A DNA stretch of 64,000 nt from Daldinia sp. FL1419 (GCA_025201765.1 MU623416.1:112132-176131), one strand, 5' to 3'; numbered from the stretch's first letter, positions 1-12,514 are shown. Numbers and translations are program-made. The notes: generated by a model from the sequence alone, not told the origin.

Positions 1-23
1 TAGGTAGGTAGGTAGGTAGGTAT
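1..23. repeat. TAGG tetranucleotide microsatellite
   Basis: The window opens with about five and a half copies of TAGG. The same motif recurs across the intergenic DNA, often next to its inverted form as TAGGTACCTA. Confidence 0.9.
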
Positions 24-1190
24 GTTAGGCATCTTCCATAGGTACGTGCGTTCTCGGTAAGTACTTGTAGTGTAGATAGGCAGGCCGAAGCTCACGGTTT
101 GGGTTGCTTATTAGGAATATCGTTATATTTGAACCGGCGGTGTTCGAACGTGTTGTATTCGATAGCTGTGGTTGTAATATGTCATATGCAGTTCGAGGCA
201 GGCAACTTATGTACATCAGCCCATATTAGAATCCCTCCTATATTGCATCGTAATCCAGACTTTGGATAGGACCTCGTATGTGTGGTTTTCTCCTCTTTCG
301 TATAAGAATGCTGCGAGTTCACCACACCTTTTTACGTGCGTCGGTTAGCGAGACCCTGTGCCACCACTCTTTTGAGTCGCAGTTAAAAAGGGGAGATGCC
401 ACAGCAAAAGGGCTTGCCGATTTATTAGTAGAGGTAGTTTTATTAATCATTTCAATGCTAAAATGCCTGACGGAGAAAGGTTGTACATGGCGAATTTGAT
501 CAAATGAATAAGAGATACATCCATGGTAATCTTAAGAGGTACCTACCTATGTTTTGTAACTACCTACCTACGTATAGGTAGATATGAGGTACAATACATA
601 GAGACAGTTACCTCAGATATAGGTATCCATGTGCATGTATTGTACAGTAGGTACCACACCCCGGCTCGGGAAGCTAGATCCACTAAAGACCAGGTGCTTG
701 CGCTGTAATGTTGTAAGTACGGACGATAGAGGAAGTTGGTACTCGCTCTGGTTTGGTCGGGCGTACTCTGTACAAAATAGTCTACCTACATATGGCTAGT
801 TCCGCTGAGCGAACCTGCAGTTGCTCGCGTTCTAGCTTTGGCTACGGTCCACTGTCCGCAACTTAACCTAGCAGCTTAGGAGGTACCTGAGGTACGCTAG
901 TATCACATTGGATGATTGTACCTTAGTAGGTAGCTTGTATGCACACCCACCCCCATACCAGCATCCCTACATACAGTAGTAGCACTACCCTAGGTACCTA
1001 CCTCCTAGTCGAATTGGCTCAGAATTGGATCCAACGCTGCGTTTATGCTACTACCTGGCGTACCTAGGGCACCTAACAATTATGTACTTTCGCTACCTAC
1101 TTTCGCACGATACGCTATCCGTTACTTGCATCCTTAAGGTAAGGTAGGAAGGTAGCTGGCACTGCTAGAAAGACCAGAATTTCGAACCTC
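24..1190. other. Gene-free intergenic DNA rich in TAGGTA/TACCTA motifs
   Basis: I see no convincing gene here. Open frames are short, lack family features and often start at non-ATG codons. The stretch carries many copies of TAGGTA, TACCTA and the palindrome TAGGTACCTA (for example around 579, 880-895, 988-1005 and 1060-1075). Confidence 0.6.
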
Positions 1191-2227
1191 AACTTCCAAT
1201 CTTCTTTCCCTTTCCATCCCTATGCCCTTCTGAATAACATCAACTCTCTTTCCCTCCCCTTACACCTATCTCTCCTTCTTCCTACCCCCCGTCGTATTCT
1301 CTATTTACTTAGATACATAGTACATAGCGTTATTCAGAAATTACATCCTGTTTTTTGTTGTCATCATCCCACAGTTCCCCTTTTGTCGACAAGCCCGTTT
1401 TTTCTGCTATCCCTTTCCTAATTTTTTTCTACGTCTTCTACGTCTCCTTCGAGCTATCTCCTTTGGTGCTTGTGTCAGACTATCAAGCACTCATCAAATT
1501 AAGAGGCCCTCGCATCTCTTAAAAAAAGAAACACCAAAAAAAAAAAAACAGATTATCTCATTTCTTGGCCGGCAACACGGGTTGAGTGATCGTGACAAGA
1601 TCTTCTCATGTCCTCCCACTAGAGTTTCGTCTATTCTCTCTTCGTGTCAATCGTGGCACCGAATCTCTATCGAATCCGAACCGGCCGTTCCTCCAGTACT
1701 AGTTGCCGTGAGATACTCGGCATTCTAGATTTTTTTTTATTAAAAAAAAAAAAGATTGCTCGCGGTAATAGTGGGCTTCTTACTGGAGATCATCACTCGT
1801 TTTATCCTGGTCGCAGGCGCCCTTCCAATTTCCTGGCTTTACCATCGTTAATATCCCATTACGCTCTTCGTCATTCATCGACCGACATATCTACGTTGCT
1901 AAGCGTGCAATTTGCGAGACGTCGGTATTTTCAAGGTGTGCAATTTTTTATTTATTTACTTGGTGTTAACTATCTGTGGGCTACTCTGGATGTGACAAAG
2001 TGGGATCTTTGGGCTATCATGATTCATGGCTGCTAGTATATTATCATTACGAGGTTTCCCATCTGCTAACATGAACAAATAGGGTCATCCTCTTACGTCG
2101 TTCACGGATAGCCTCTTCTCACCGAAGTTCCATCTAAGTTAAGAAAAAGTTGAGCAGGCGAATCACAAAAGAATCACTTCGCTCATTAACCCATTCAGCC
2201 GATTGTTTGGGCCCTCAGTCTTTGAAT
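1191..2227 (+). promoter_or_regulatory. Pyrimidine-rich promoter / long 5' leader of the Bni4-like gene
   Basis: From about 1195 to 1480 the plus strand is strongly C/T-rich, a usual look for the core promoter and transcription start region of filamentous fungal genes. The DNA up to the ATG at 2228 contains poly-A and poly-T tracts and several stops in every frame. It is probably a long untranslated leader, possibly with an intron. Open frames at 1644 and 2150 start with GTG and TTG and are not supported as coding starts. Confidence 0.45.
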
Positions 2228-4935
2228 ATGGCTGCTCTGGTCCAAAATTACCCCCAGCAAAGTGGAACAGTAACATTGCTTCAAACCAGACCCAACACGA
2301 CTTCAGGAATAATGCCACCCCCTTCGGGAAATCAGTCTAACCAGGCTTACATGGGCAATCAGCAGAGGAACAACTACCATACATTGGCTGGCAGCGTTGG
2401 TGGAGGATCAAATACCTATCGTGGGAATGCACCAGCGCCCGTTCAACCATATGCATTCACTACCACGCCGAGCCTTGCTAATGGCGGACAATGGCAACAA
2501 TACGGTACTTATCGATCATCATCAAGCGTACCAAATATGCAAATGGTGGATCCGAACGCCGCAGCTCGCTCTCGATATCCTGCAAACTCGAATTCATCCG
2601 GTAGCAGCAGCTCTGGCCAAACTGCAACTTCTGGCAGCCATTCTCAGGACGACTCGCGAGCTACATCCGGACCCCGACCCCAATTGCCTACCTTGAATCT
2701 TTCGGCGAGCCAGCCAACGTTCGCTCAAGTTGCTGCGGCGAAGCCATCGCCCGAGCGATATAGACGACCATCTCCAAGGTATACGGATTCGTCGCCTAGC
2801 GTTCCGCAGGTGCAACAACCGCACGGTTCGGCAATGCCATCGGGCTCAGGCATGGCTACGGTAGTCCATCTTTATAATCCTCGATCTATGCCAGAACGGA
2901 AAGCAGAGAACCAGAGAAACCCCGTAGCCCTAGCAAATAGGCCGCACAGTGCTTATGGTACCGGGGTAGCGATGGACGACATGCAGCTATACCGACATCC
3001 CACCGAAGAGGAAGCTAAGAGGTATCGGCGGCGTAGCATACACTCAATCAATTCTTCCGATTACCCCAACCCCCTGACCCCGCAGGAATTCAAGAGACAA
3101 GCGGAGGAATCATTCCGCCTAGAAGCACTAGCCGCCTCGAGGAAGCAGGGTGGTTCAGATAAGGACCCGAAAAATATTGCACGTAGCAGTCCTGGTTTCT
3201 CTGCTGTAGAGAAAAACACAGTGCGGGTTGGCAACGGCAGTTCTGAAAGTCTTGTTTCAAGCGGAAGCAGCAGTTCTAGGCCATCATCGGTGAGTTTTGC
3301 GCCATAGGGAGCAAAAAAAAAGTTCCCAAGGATTATCCAATCAGATAACGAACAGGGGGGATAATTGCCACAGTAAGATGCTAACTGAAGGTGTGTTGTA
3401 GTCTGCCAATCGAAGCTCTAATGCATCTGCCCCCACGGCCAGCCCCGCCTCCTCCACCTCTACGGAAAGAAAGTCTGGACATGATCAATCAAAGCAGGTA
3501 AACATACCGCCTCGCGGTTCATCATCAACTGATGTCGGCAAACGAAGCACCAATCCATCTCCGTTATCGAAGCCGGTAACCATGGCTCCTGGGGCTTCAT
3601 CTGATGACTCGGCAGCGCCCGCCCGCGCTCCGGAGCCAGCTTCAACCAAGTCGGCGGCACCTTCTACCTCGATGGCAGACAGCCCTGCGGCTAAGCAACT
3701 CGCCGCCATCAACGAGAAAGGCGGAAAGTCGAAGAGCAAAACGTCGCGGTTACGGCGAGCCTTTTCCTTCGGGAGCGCTGCCGAACTGCGAAAGGTTACA
3801 GGACAGGATATTACTGCTGACGGAGGGAAGACATCGCAAAATGAGTCGTCAAAGCTGCAAAAAGATCCCCAAGCTGAGGACCCGTACGAGGCAGAACAAG
3901 CACGAATCGCACAAAAACAGGAGGAGAGTGGTATTGGCAGTAGTATATATGCCGGTACCAGATTATTCTCGGGGTCAACTGATAATCTTTCGATCTCCTC
4001 AACGGCATCTTCTGCATCGATTATGCTCCGCAAGATGGGACGAGGTGTAAAGAAGAGTGGTAGGTCGTTGGTTGGGTTATTCAGGCCGAAATCGGTGATC
4101 GGGGCGCCCGGCGAGGATTCAAAAGTACCTGGTGGTTCCCAAGCAGCAGTGTCTATGGTCACGGTCGAAGCCGAGCGCGAGCGAGTCAACGTCGGTTCCG
4201 CTAGTTCGCAGGCCCCTACATTACCGTCCTTGGAGACCGGCAATTCGGAACTTTCTATGGCTGATGGCCACCCTTCCGACTATCTGGGAAGCTCGAACTT
4301 GGACAACTCAGCCTCGAGAAAAAGCATTATTGGTGGCGAGAGGGAACGAGCCGAAGTCCTTGCCACCATCCGGAAGGGTATCTTGAAGAGTAAGTGGCAG
4401 TCCAAGAAAAACAACCCCCTAACTTGATCGCTAACGTAATTGTAGCTCGTAGCAACTCGCCCAGTCCCTCGGCTCGAGGCCCTGGCTTTGATCTCCCAGC
4501 CATTCCCAACGTCTCTAACTCTCCCAGTTCTACCGCCCCTAGCACTCCTAACGACGATCAAGGTCAGGCTCAGAAACGGAATGAGACTCTTACTATCGGC
4601 AGCGAGGACTATTTTGTATCAGCGTTGCGCCTACGTCAAGACACTAAGAGTGCACCCACAACTCCCCAAGGATCATCCGGCAAACGAAATGCTACCTTCA
4701 GCCCGCGGATTGTGTTTTATGACACGTGGCCGAGCGGAGAGTACGATCGACGTGGTGATATCGCGACCTGTAACCGCCTGACGCCCATGCTCGCTCAGCA
4801 AATCAAAGAGGAGTTGAACACATTCAAGATGGTAAGTGATAAGAATACTTTATAACTTGATAGTGCTTCGCTTATATGGGACTATAGGAAATGGAGGTTC
4901 ATGAGACGTCCAAAATTTATACACACTTTTTCTAA
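2228..4935 (+). CDS. Bni4-like scaffold protein with C-terminal PP1-docking motif
   Basis: Four exons fit: 2228-3289, 3402-4389, 4446-4831 and 4888-4935, giving 827 residues. All introns are GT-AG and keep frame, and CTAAC-like branch points are visible. The first ATG in frame is 2228 (protein starts MAALVQNYPQQSG). Most of the protein is low-complexity, rich in Ser, Pro, Gln and Asn, with basic patches. The last ~60 residues are dense and conserved-looking: RIVFYDTW, EYDRRGDIATCN, LTPMLAQQIKEELN, then SKIYTHFF at the very end. RIVF fits the RVxF docking motif for protein phosphatase 1. In yeast, Bni4 brings the PP1 Glc7 and chitin synthase III to the bud neck through such a C-terminal motif. 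I assign a Bni4-like role in septum or cell-wall placement from this tail only; the rest of the chain is too divergent to help. Confidence 0.65.
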
Positions 4936-6488
4936 CGACGATAAGCGTTACACTACGAAATCCTAGCAAAAATGGTTCCCTTCTCGATTAAAGGCCTATA
5001 GACCTGCGATCATGTATTTGTCACTCTCGAGAGTCTACGGCGTTTGCACATGGTCAGCATAGTAAGGTGTCGCGGCGTTTTCGAATTCACATTATGGAGC
5101 TATTTTTTTTGAGCACAAAAAGAACCTGTTCGTTGCTATAATATCCAAACAGTACCGGTAACGGCGGGAACCCGATGGCTCTACTGAAGACATCACTTTC
5201 GTCGAAATATTTGCATCGGGCATTCGCCCTTAGTCCTGACTTAATCCGCGGTAACACAAGCTATAGCTTGGTATTGAGTTGATAAGGAGTGTATTCAGTG
5301 GCAAGGGTATTATCATAGGAGGCGGTCGGGTATCTGGAAGGGGAATTATCCCTAATAGGTAGAAATATGCTGGTCCGGAAAACACACCTCCGTGTCCCCT
5401 AGGATCGGAGGAGAAATATACTGCAGCACCGGGACTAGCACATAAAGACAAGGCAGAGACGCCCTTCAGTGGATCATCGAAAAAAAAAAAGCGATGGCAC
5501 TTATCTATCTCATCTCCCTTGCCTATCTGAAATCGAGCTAGAAGACGCCCCCAACGGTACAGCTGAACAAGATGAAATTTTGGAGCCAATCATAGATTTA
5601 TGTATCTATGGTTTATCCCGCCATCCTAATTTTTTAGCCAAAGGGACATGAGGGGGAATCATCATTTGAAGTTTGAACGAGAGAATTAACAGTCTATTTT
5701 GTCTTATCGTTCACGACTTCGAGGTGTATGATGATGTTTGCTCTAGTGGATGGAAGTAATGTACTATTAAAAGGAAAGATTTGATCGCTACCTAAGGTAT
5801 CTAAACTGGGACAAGAGTGAATATCAATATCGAGCATTTCCCGAGTTCTTCGGTGGTACGCATCGGTGCATGATGTTGAGGTCTTGGCTTTTCCCCCGTA
5901 AGTCGATTTCTCGCGCGTAGTAGCCTTGGTTATAGAAGGGGTCTTATGCAAAGCTGAGGATGTTATCTGAGATCTGTTATATTTTATGGAAGCTATATCA
6001 GTATGACGTTTCTATGCGAGTTTCCTAAGTCCTTTTGAATTCTTTGTTTGTTATAATGACTAGTGCTGCTAGTTTCTAGCATATGCTTGAGACCGGTATA
6101 CTACGAATGCATGTGATGGTTTTAATTGCCTACCTTATTTTTTTGTAGCTTTCAAATACCTAGGTATCTGACAGAGAAAGCATAGGTAGAGGTACCTAAC
6201 CTATGTAAGGAATTCCAGACCTTAGGTACCTAATACATCAAGTACAAGTACCTATTTCAAGCACCGGTATACTCGTATCTTGGAGCGAGATAAGCCCCAC
6301 CAAAATTATTGTAGATTTTCTTAGGTGAACCAATCATTCCTATACATTTCAACTTCGTCTTTGCGATACTCTTTAACCGCAAATTGAAAATACTCGCAAC
6401 CGTCACCCTGGACATCATTACAAAGTTGCGTACGCGCTGGTATATTCCCGGCCTTGGCTGGAAAGTAATAGCCAAAAAGCACGTCGCA
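4936..6488. other. Intergenic region between the Bni4-like gene and dus1
   Basis: No gene is supported here. The open frames are short and unconvincing. Motifs of the TAGGTACCTA type occur around 6159-6255, just upstream of dus1. Anything upstream of 6489 is most likely dus1 promoter and leader. Confidence 0.5.
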
Positions 6489-8309
6489 ATGGCTTCAACT
6501 ACGACCAATGGATCAGCAACCTCGATCAAGACCAAGCTACATGGACGGGCGTTCTACGAAAGTATAGGCAGTCCCAAGTTTGTACTTGCGCCTATGGTCG
6601 ATCAGTCCGAGTTCGTATGTCTTTTACACGGTTATCCTATAGTAAAAGTAGTAAATACTGACAGTCGTTAATCTTAGGCGTGGCGCATGCTCACTCGGTC
6701 GTTTCTCACTCCGGAAGAGAACTCGAAACTCCTAGCTTATACGCCCATGTTCCATGCTCGACTGTTTAAAGAGACGGCTAAGTATAGAGAATCACACTTC
6801 GAAGCAACCCGACCCCCTGCGTCCACCCCCGCCTCGACAACGGCGAATCCCGCTCCCGCATCCACAAGCACCGAACAACTTCCTCCATATCTAGATGGTA
6901 ACCCGGCGTTCGATCGTCCCCTATTCGTGCAGTTCTGCGCCAATGACCCTGAGCACCTACTAGGCGCAGCAAGTGTCGCTGCGCCTTATTGCGACGCGGT
7001 GGACTTAAACCTAGGCTGCCCTCAGGGTATCGCGCGCAAAGGCCACTATGGCGCATTTCTACAAGAGGATCAGGAACTGATCTACAAGTTGATCAACACC
7101 CTTCATAATAATCTCCCCGTGCCTGTCACGGCGAAGATCCGTATATTGGAGACCAAGGAGGACACCCTAGCTTATGCTAAGAACGTGCTAGCTGCTGGCG
7201 CGAGTATCATTACCGTCCACGGACGAAGACGAGAGCAAAAGGGCCACATAACGGGTGTCGCGGACTGGGGATATATACGCTATCTAAGAGAGAATCTACC
7301 TAAAGAAACTGTTATCTTCGCAAACGGCAACATACTCCAGCACGAGGATCTGGAAAGATGTCTCGAGGTAACGGGCGCTGACGCCGTCATGAGCGCGGAG
7401 GGAAATTTAAGCGACCCGGCCATTTTTGCTCAACCGCCACCCCCTAAACAAGAGGGGCGAGAGTATTGGCGAGGATTAGACGGAAAAGGAGGTTATCGAA
7501 TAGACGCTGTGTTTAGACGCTATATGGATATCATACATAAGTATGTCCTACAGCAGGGTCCTCCGGCGCGGAGGCCCTTATTTGTTATCGGGGACGACGA
7601 GAGTTGGCTCACTCAGGGGAAAGAGAAAGACGCCGATCAGGAAGAGGGGCCGGCGCGCAAGAAGCAGAAAAAGGATGGTGGCAGCAGGAACGACAAGTGC
7701 ACGTCTCCAAATCTTCTCGCAGTCCGTCCTCACTTATTCCATCTTTTGCGACATTTCATATCAAAACACATAGATGTTCGTGATGCTCTTGCGAAATGTC
7801 ACGTTGGCGACGTTCCAGCCATTGAGAACATTCTCGATATGGTAGAACGGCGCGTGGCAGAAGGCCTTATTGAGTACGAGAGGACCGGAGGCAAGAGTAT
7901 AGAAGAACCGGAACCACAACCTAAAGTGGCAGAAACTAAGGAGGCGGCAGAAACACCAAAACCTGGAGATTCCAAGGACGCGGAATACGATCCAGAGAGC
8001 TCGGTAGCGACCGTGAAGAAATGCAAACGGCCGTGGTGGATCGCGCAGCCCATAGTGCGGCCACTTCCCAAGGAAGCCTTGGCAAACGGGAGCATAAGTC
8101 TGAGTAAAAAGGAAAAGAAGAAACAAGAGTTAGCGGCGAAAACCGGAGACGCGACTTCGGCGGAAGGAGATATAAATAGGGCCAATAAGGAGGCTAATCA
8201 GACGGCAGACTCGGAGTTACCGAAGCCGGATGGTGTGAACGGAATAAAAGAGCCGACTATGAATGCGAAGAAGCCGGCACTTACCGCTGACGAGCTAGTT
8301 TGTGGATAG
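6489..8309 (+). CDS. dus1: tRNA-dihydrouridine synthase Dus1
   Basis: Flavin enzyme that reduces uridines in the D-loop of tRNA (positions 16/17 for Dus1 in yeast). Two exons, 6489-6614 and 6678-8309, join in phase 0 to give 585 residues. The junction restores the family motif APMVDQSE-F-AWRML. The TIM-barrel core follows: YTPMFHAR, FVQFCANDP, then DLNLGCPQGIARKGHYGAFL with the catalytic Cys at about residue 156, and FMN-phosphate contacts around TVHGRRREQKG and FANGNI. An Ala/Pro/Thr-rich insert (genomic ~6805-6890) lies between the YTPMF segment and FVQFC. The C-terminal ~200 residues are Lys/Glu-rich and hold KKCKRPWWIAQP, a tail conserved in fungal Dus1. The ATG at 6489 is chosen because it starts the first exon just ahead of the conserved core; an upstream ATG in the same frame at 6384 is less likely. 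Confidence 0.95.
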
Positions 8310-9305
8310 ACCTCGGGGATAGAAATAGACAATAAGATTTTACTATACAGCATAATCAGTGTGGGATATAGCTACACCTAGAATCAATCTACAGAGCATC
8401 GCGAGTCTAGCCCGACGCAAGGGGTAGCACTACCACGAAGCAAAGCTACGACATATCTTGGGTAGCGGTGAACAAACATTATCTTCCTTGAGGTTCACGA
8501 GGTATCACAACAGTAGTATATAACTCGTTCGTGGTAACTGCCGGATTATACGAACTTACTGTACATGTTTGCCGGTTCCGTTTCCTAGGCTACCTTAGGT
8601 TCCGCAGTGTAACATGGTTACAACGGACTAGGAATACTCCCTCAACGCCGAAATCGTAGCCTCCTTCACCAAGACCACTACCACCCAAACCCAGTACGAC
8701 GCCCGAGCGGTGGAACTCGCGGGGGGGGGAGGGGAATGGAAAGAGGAACTTTGTGTGTATTTAATGACTCGGATACGAGGGGCGGAAATCGGTCGGGAAA
8801 CATCTCTTCGAGGAGAGTAAAAACCGGCCCGAGGTAAGGGGCATTTGTCGTCTTGTCTCGACCCTGACGGGGGGCAGCTCGGGCTCAGGTCGACCGCCTG
8901 CGTCAGGCTCTGCGGCGGAGGTGGTCTGTCGAAAATGACGGTGCTCTGGAAGTCGATGCATGGCCTTCCTCTGGCCAGAAGAGAACAACGAGGGCTCTTC
9001 CAGCCCCAATGCTTCCCAGAGAAGCTTCGTGAAATCACGTGATATATCGTGTTTGTTTATGGTATTGTTTACCAATCTTCCTTTGCCCTTTCGAGACAAA
9101 TTGCGTAATTTCAATGAAGGTGACAAGACTCGCCAGGCACATATTGCAGATTTTTTAGGGGCTCTTTTCGTGTCTCCTGCGGCATTGAATCTTCCCTCCC
9201 CCGACGGAAATGGCAACGGCAACGTGGCACTCAGGCTATTCGCCATACAGCAGCATGTCTGAGGGAATGAGGTAGACCTCGACCCATTTGATAGTCTCGT
9301 CCGTC
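8310..9305. other. Intergenic region downstream of dus1
   Basis: I see no recognisable gene. A G-rich run lies near 8720. The overlapping open frames on both strands from 8628 to 9262 lack family features and look like chance frames. Part of it may be eroded upstream sequence of the FunK1 relic. Confidence 0.4.
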
Positions 9306-10696
9306 ATGTCATCCGTCATGTCGTCCATAAATCCTCCGACTTCGCCATTTGGGGGATTTTGGGACAAGTTCTTCAATCCCCAGAACTGGCGCAAAGAACA
9401 GAAAGCGGTGCTGAAGGGGACCATAACAGCGCATGACGGAAAGAAATAGGAGGGTTTCCCGCCCGACCCTTGCGAAAAGTTCATCTGGGATTGGCTTCGC
9501 TCCCTGGAGGAGCGCTTCCTGGCCGACGCACCCTACAAACTCCATACCACCACAACGGCGAACCAGTTCAAGGAACGGAAAGGCCAGATGGATCTTTTCC
9601 TGCAAAATCCAGCCACGGAAGCGAGCAGCATCCTTTGGTACAAATACGTCCTTGCCGTCGGGGAGTAAAAGAAGAAAGGGGTGTCCAAGGGGTAGCCAAA
9701 GTGGTGGCGCATCGTCGGATCACCACCATTGTAGAGATGCGGATGGGGCTGTAATTTCCGAAGGCTTATTAGTTTCGGGGGGGAGACATCTACTTTGAGG
9801 ATATGCCATCGGTCACAGCAAGCAGCAGTGCATCAGGCCACAAGCGCAAATCGCCGTCCGATGTTACTCCTGACAACGGGCCCAGATCTAAGAGGTCGCG
9901 ACCCAACAGTAAGAAGTTGCAGCTACCTCGAAACTTGAACGACCAACCGTCGATTGCTGGCAAGGCGAAGCCAAGCCTGTATACGACCAGCGAAGACCTA
10001 TGGGATGATAAGATCTTCTCCTGCCTCGTCGTCTCACCAGCTGGCCGCGTCATCAGCGAATTCAACACGGCCCGGGAACTGCTGGAGTCGATGCGAGATG
10101 CAATCAAGGCGCACCAGTCTCTCTACACCACTGGCAACATTCTCCACCGAAATATCTCTTCAAACAACATCATCATCACGAAGCCCACCAAGACAGATGG
10201 CTTCAAAGGCATGTTCATCGACCTTGACCTGGCGAAGGTGCGGGATAGCGGTCCGAGCGGAGCGCGACACCAAACCGGCACAATACAATTCATGACCGTG
10301 GAGGTATTGCGCAAGACCCACCACACCTGCCGCCACGACCTCGAGTCGTTCTTCTACGTCCTACTCTGGATGTGTACACGCCAGTCATGGCACAACACGT
10401 TTTCCCGTCACGACGAGCAGGCGCCTAAGGAGAGTTTTCTTCGAGAATGGGAGATTGGGAGCTTCGCGAAGATTGCCCGTAGTAAAGAAGGCGACATGAC
10501 CATTAATAGGCTTGAACGTATCATGAACGAGTTTCTACAATCGTTGGACATTGTCAAGCCACTCTGCTGCCTAAAGATGAGGGCGTCTTTGTTTGGGGAC
10601 TCTGCAAGGCTAATTCTGGGAGCCCCTGCTGGAGACCCTGAGCAGCTTTACGCACTTATCATAACAGCATATGATGGAACTATCAGCAGCCTATAG
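9306..10696 (+). pseudogene. FunK1-type fungal protein kinase, decayed
   Basis: An N-terminal FunK1-like segment reads from about 9306 to 9665 (GFPPDPCEKFIWDWLRSLEE, then FKERKGQMDLF and YVLAVGE). It is interrupted by TAG at 9447 and ends at TAA 9666. A large central part of the family is missing. In another frame the N-lobe resumes (GVQGVAKVVAHRRITTI, VEMRMGL) and runs through TAA at 9752 and TAG at 9770 into the long open frame from 9803. That frame carries the C-lobe: DKIFSCLVVSPAGRVISEF, ARELLESMRDAIKAHQSLY, FIDLDLAK (DFG-loop equivalent), and RHDLESFFYVLLWMC, the hallmark of FunK1. The catalytic loop reads LHRNISSNN where the family has HRD, so the catalytic Asp is Asn. With three in-frame stops, a deletion, a frame change and the lost Asp, the gene cannot make an active kinase. 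The 297-codon frame from 9803 could still be expressed as a fragment. Confidence 0.85.
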
Positions 10697-12097
10697 TTAG
10701 ATAATAGCATATCACCAATTTGTATGAAAGGTCACTAGTTTCGAGCGCGTCATCTTCGACTTTGGCCCAAGCCCAGGCGCAGAGTCCTATCAGTCAAGGG
10801 TCGGATTCCCAGAGCTTTAGGTGGGCTCCTGGAAATGAGACTATGGCCGACGACTCGTAGGCCAAGGACGACTGTCCATTCTATGGTCGTAGGTTCCGGA
10901 GGCGGAGGCACAATCTAGGCTAGGCCTTGGAAGAGCTGGGTACGCATGAACTCGATAACTGGGATCAATCTGCCAACATGTTGATGACTCTTCATCCGTT
11001 TCTTTGTCTATTACCCCGAGGCGGATCACGTCCTTCGCACTGCCCGACCCGCATGTCGTGGCCGAGTCATACGCAGTACGGCTAGCGATTGCGCTCAACG
11101 CCCGTCGACATTCATCGCGATCCCCATACAACCTCTACTAGGCGGTGAGAGTATCAGTGAAAGGAGCGGCCCAGCCATATTCCGGGGCATTACGCATCCG
11201 TGGAGTCTCTCGTATCTATGGGAAATCGACGGCAAGCTCGGTGCCGATCTGGACGGCTTCACCGAGTTGTGGAGTATGCTAAGTGAACAAAGAATTAGTA
11301 TTAGTGGCTGAATGGGCTCATAACTATCAATATAGCTGAAGTGCTGTAGTTATACATAAGGGAAGGGATATCAACATACTCCCTCCATAGCTCTAATACG
11401 CGATCACGCTAAACCTCAGTCATTGGAGTGATTTTAGGTAAAGCAAAATAACTTACATTGCCATATTCATTGATAGTTAGAGCGTGGGCTTTAAAGATAT
11501 TGGTAATACATTCCGCTAAGGCTGCGTTGGGTTGCAAGAAGAGTAATCTCTTTGATTTTTGAGGGGAAATGGCATTATTAATTGTATAAAGCGCCATAAG
11601 GAAGATTCCAGCTGACAACTATATGGAAAAATGATAGATAGGTAGTTTAACTAAGATCTAAAACGGACATTTACTTATACCAAAAGCTCGAAACAGGGTG
11701 TGGCGCAGTCTGAAATGAAGGGCCCAGCTACCTAGGTAGACATGAAGATAGGTTTTATAGCAATATCGAATTCTACAAGTAAACATAATGAGAATAAGAA
11801 TATCTAGAAAAAAGAAGCTTACATTAGACACACTAGAGCGACGGGAGAGAAAACCGGGATACTCCTCTCGTGTTTTTAAATAGGCGTAACTACGGCTATG
11901 ACTTCTTACTGGATAAGGCTTGGCCATCAAGGCAGCCAACGATGCTGAGGCAGACAAATGCGCCAACACATCGCATACCACTAAGCCATCTAATAGGATT
12001 GGACGTTTACAGAGATACTATATCCACCGTCTCCTGCTCGACATTCATATATGGTGAAAATCTTATTCAAAATGACAGTTTTTTTTGTTTTTTTTTT
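10697..12097. other. Gene-free interval between FunK1 and HeLo relics
   Basis: I recognise no gene. The minus-strand open frame 10841-11131 shows no motif I know. The DNA becomes AT-richer after 11280. It may hold further eroded gene fragments, but none can be named. Confidence 0.4.
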
Positions 12098-12514
12098 GGT
12101 ATTATAGCTGGCGCTGTAGGCCTCGCTTCGGCCCCAGGTGCCTGTATTGATGGGATCGGCTCCGTCCAAGCCGGACGTCATCTTGGATCGGACTATCAAA
12201 ACTTTCAACTACGCTTGCGAGTGCTCGAACTAAGGCTCTCACGCCGGGGAGAAGCCTTGCAAGTCGACAAAGATCCGCAATTCAGCAACCCGTAAACAAC
12301 CAACGAGCGAATCAAAACCGCAAAAGATGCGCTCGTTCAAATTCTCCAACTTCTCCAGGAGTGGAACAAATTATCTCAAAAGTTCCGACCGCCATGTGGC
12401 CAGAGAAAAGAAGCCAGAGAAGAAGGCAGCTTACTTCAGCCGTCACCGACCAAGGCTCCACGATACGGCACACCGTTACTCGAGCTTGGGGGGGAGCGTC
12501 TTCTCTACCTGTAG
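12098..12514 (+). pseudogene. HeLo-domain (prion-inhibition/propagation type) gene fragment
   Basis: The frame from 12098 translates to GIIAGAVGLASAPGACIDG, then VQAGRHLGSDYQNFQLRLRV and LRLSRRGEAL. This is the typical first half of a HeLo domain, the helical bundle at the N terminus of HET-S-like and other fungal cell-death proteins. It stops at TAA 12293, but the same frame carries on beyond it with ERIKTAKDALVQILQLLQEW and LSQKF, again HeLo-like, until TAG at 12512. Homologues have no stop here, so TAA is a disabling change, plausibly from CAA. Upstream, a run of T residues (12079-12097) sits where the start should be, and no usable ATG is in frame. No C-terminal partner domain (kinase, NB-ARC or amyloid motif) is seen downstream. 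Confidence 0.75.

Noticed and set aside
1644..2149. Open frames upstream of the Bni4-like gene
   Set aside because: They begin at GTG or TTG codons, cross homopolymer runs and show no family feature. The ATG at 2228 is the first sound start.
3485..4243. Long minus-strand frame opposite the Bni4-like exon 2
   Set aside because: It is a shadow of a Ser/Ala-rich coding exon on the plus strand and has no motif.
10841..11131. Minus-strand frame rich in Ser and Asp
   Set aside because: No recognisable domain, no promoter or splice support, in a decayed region.
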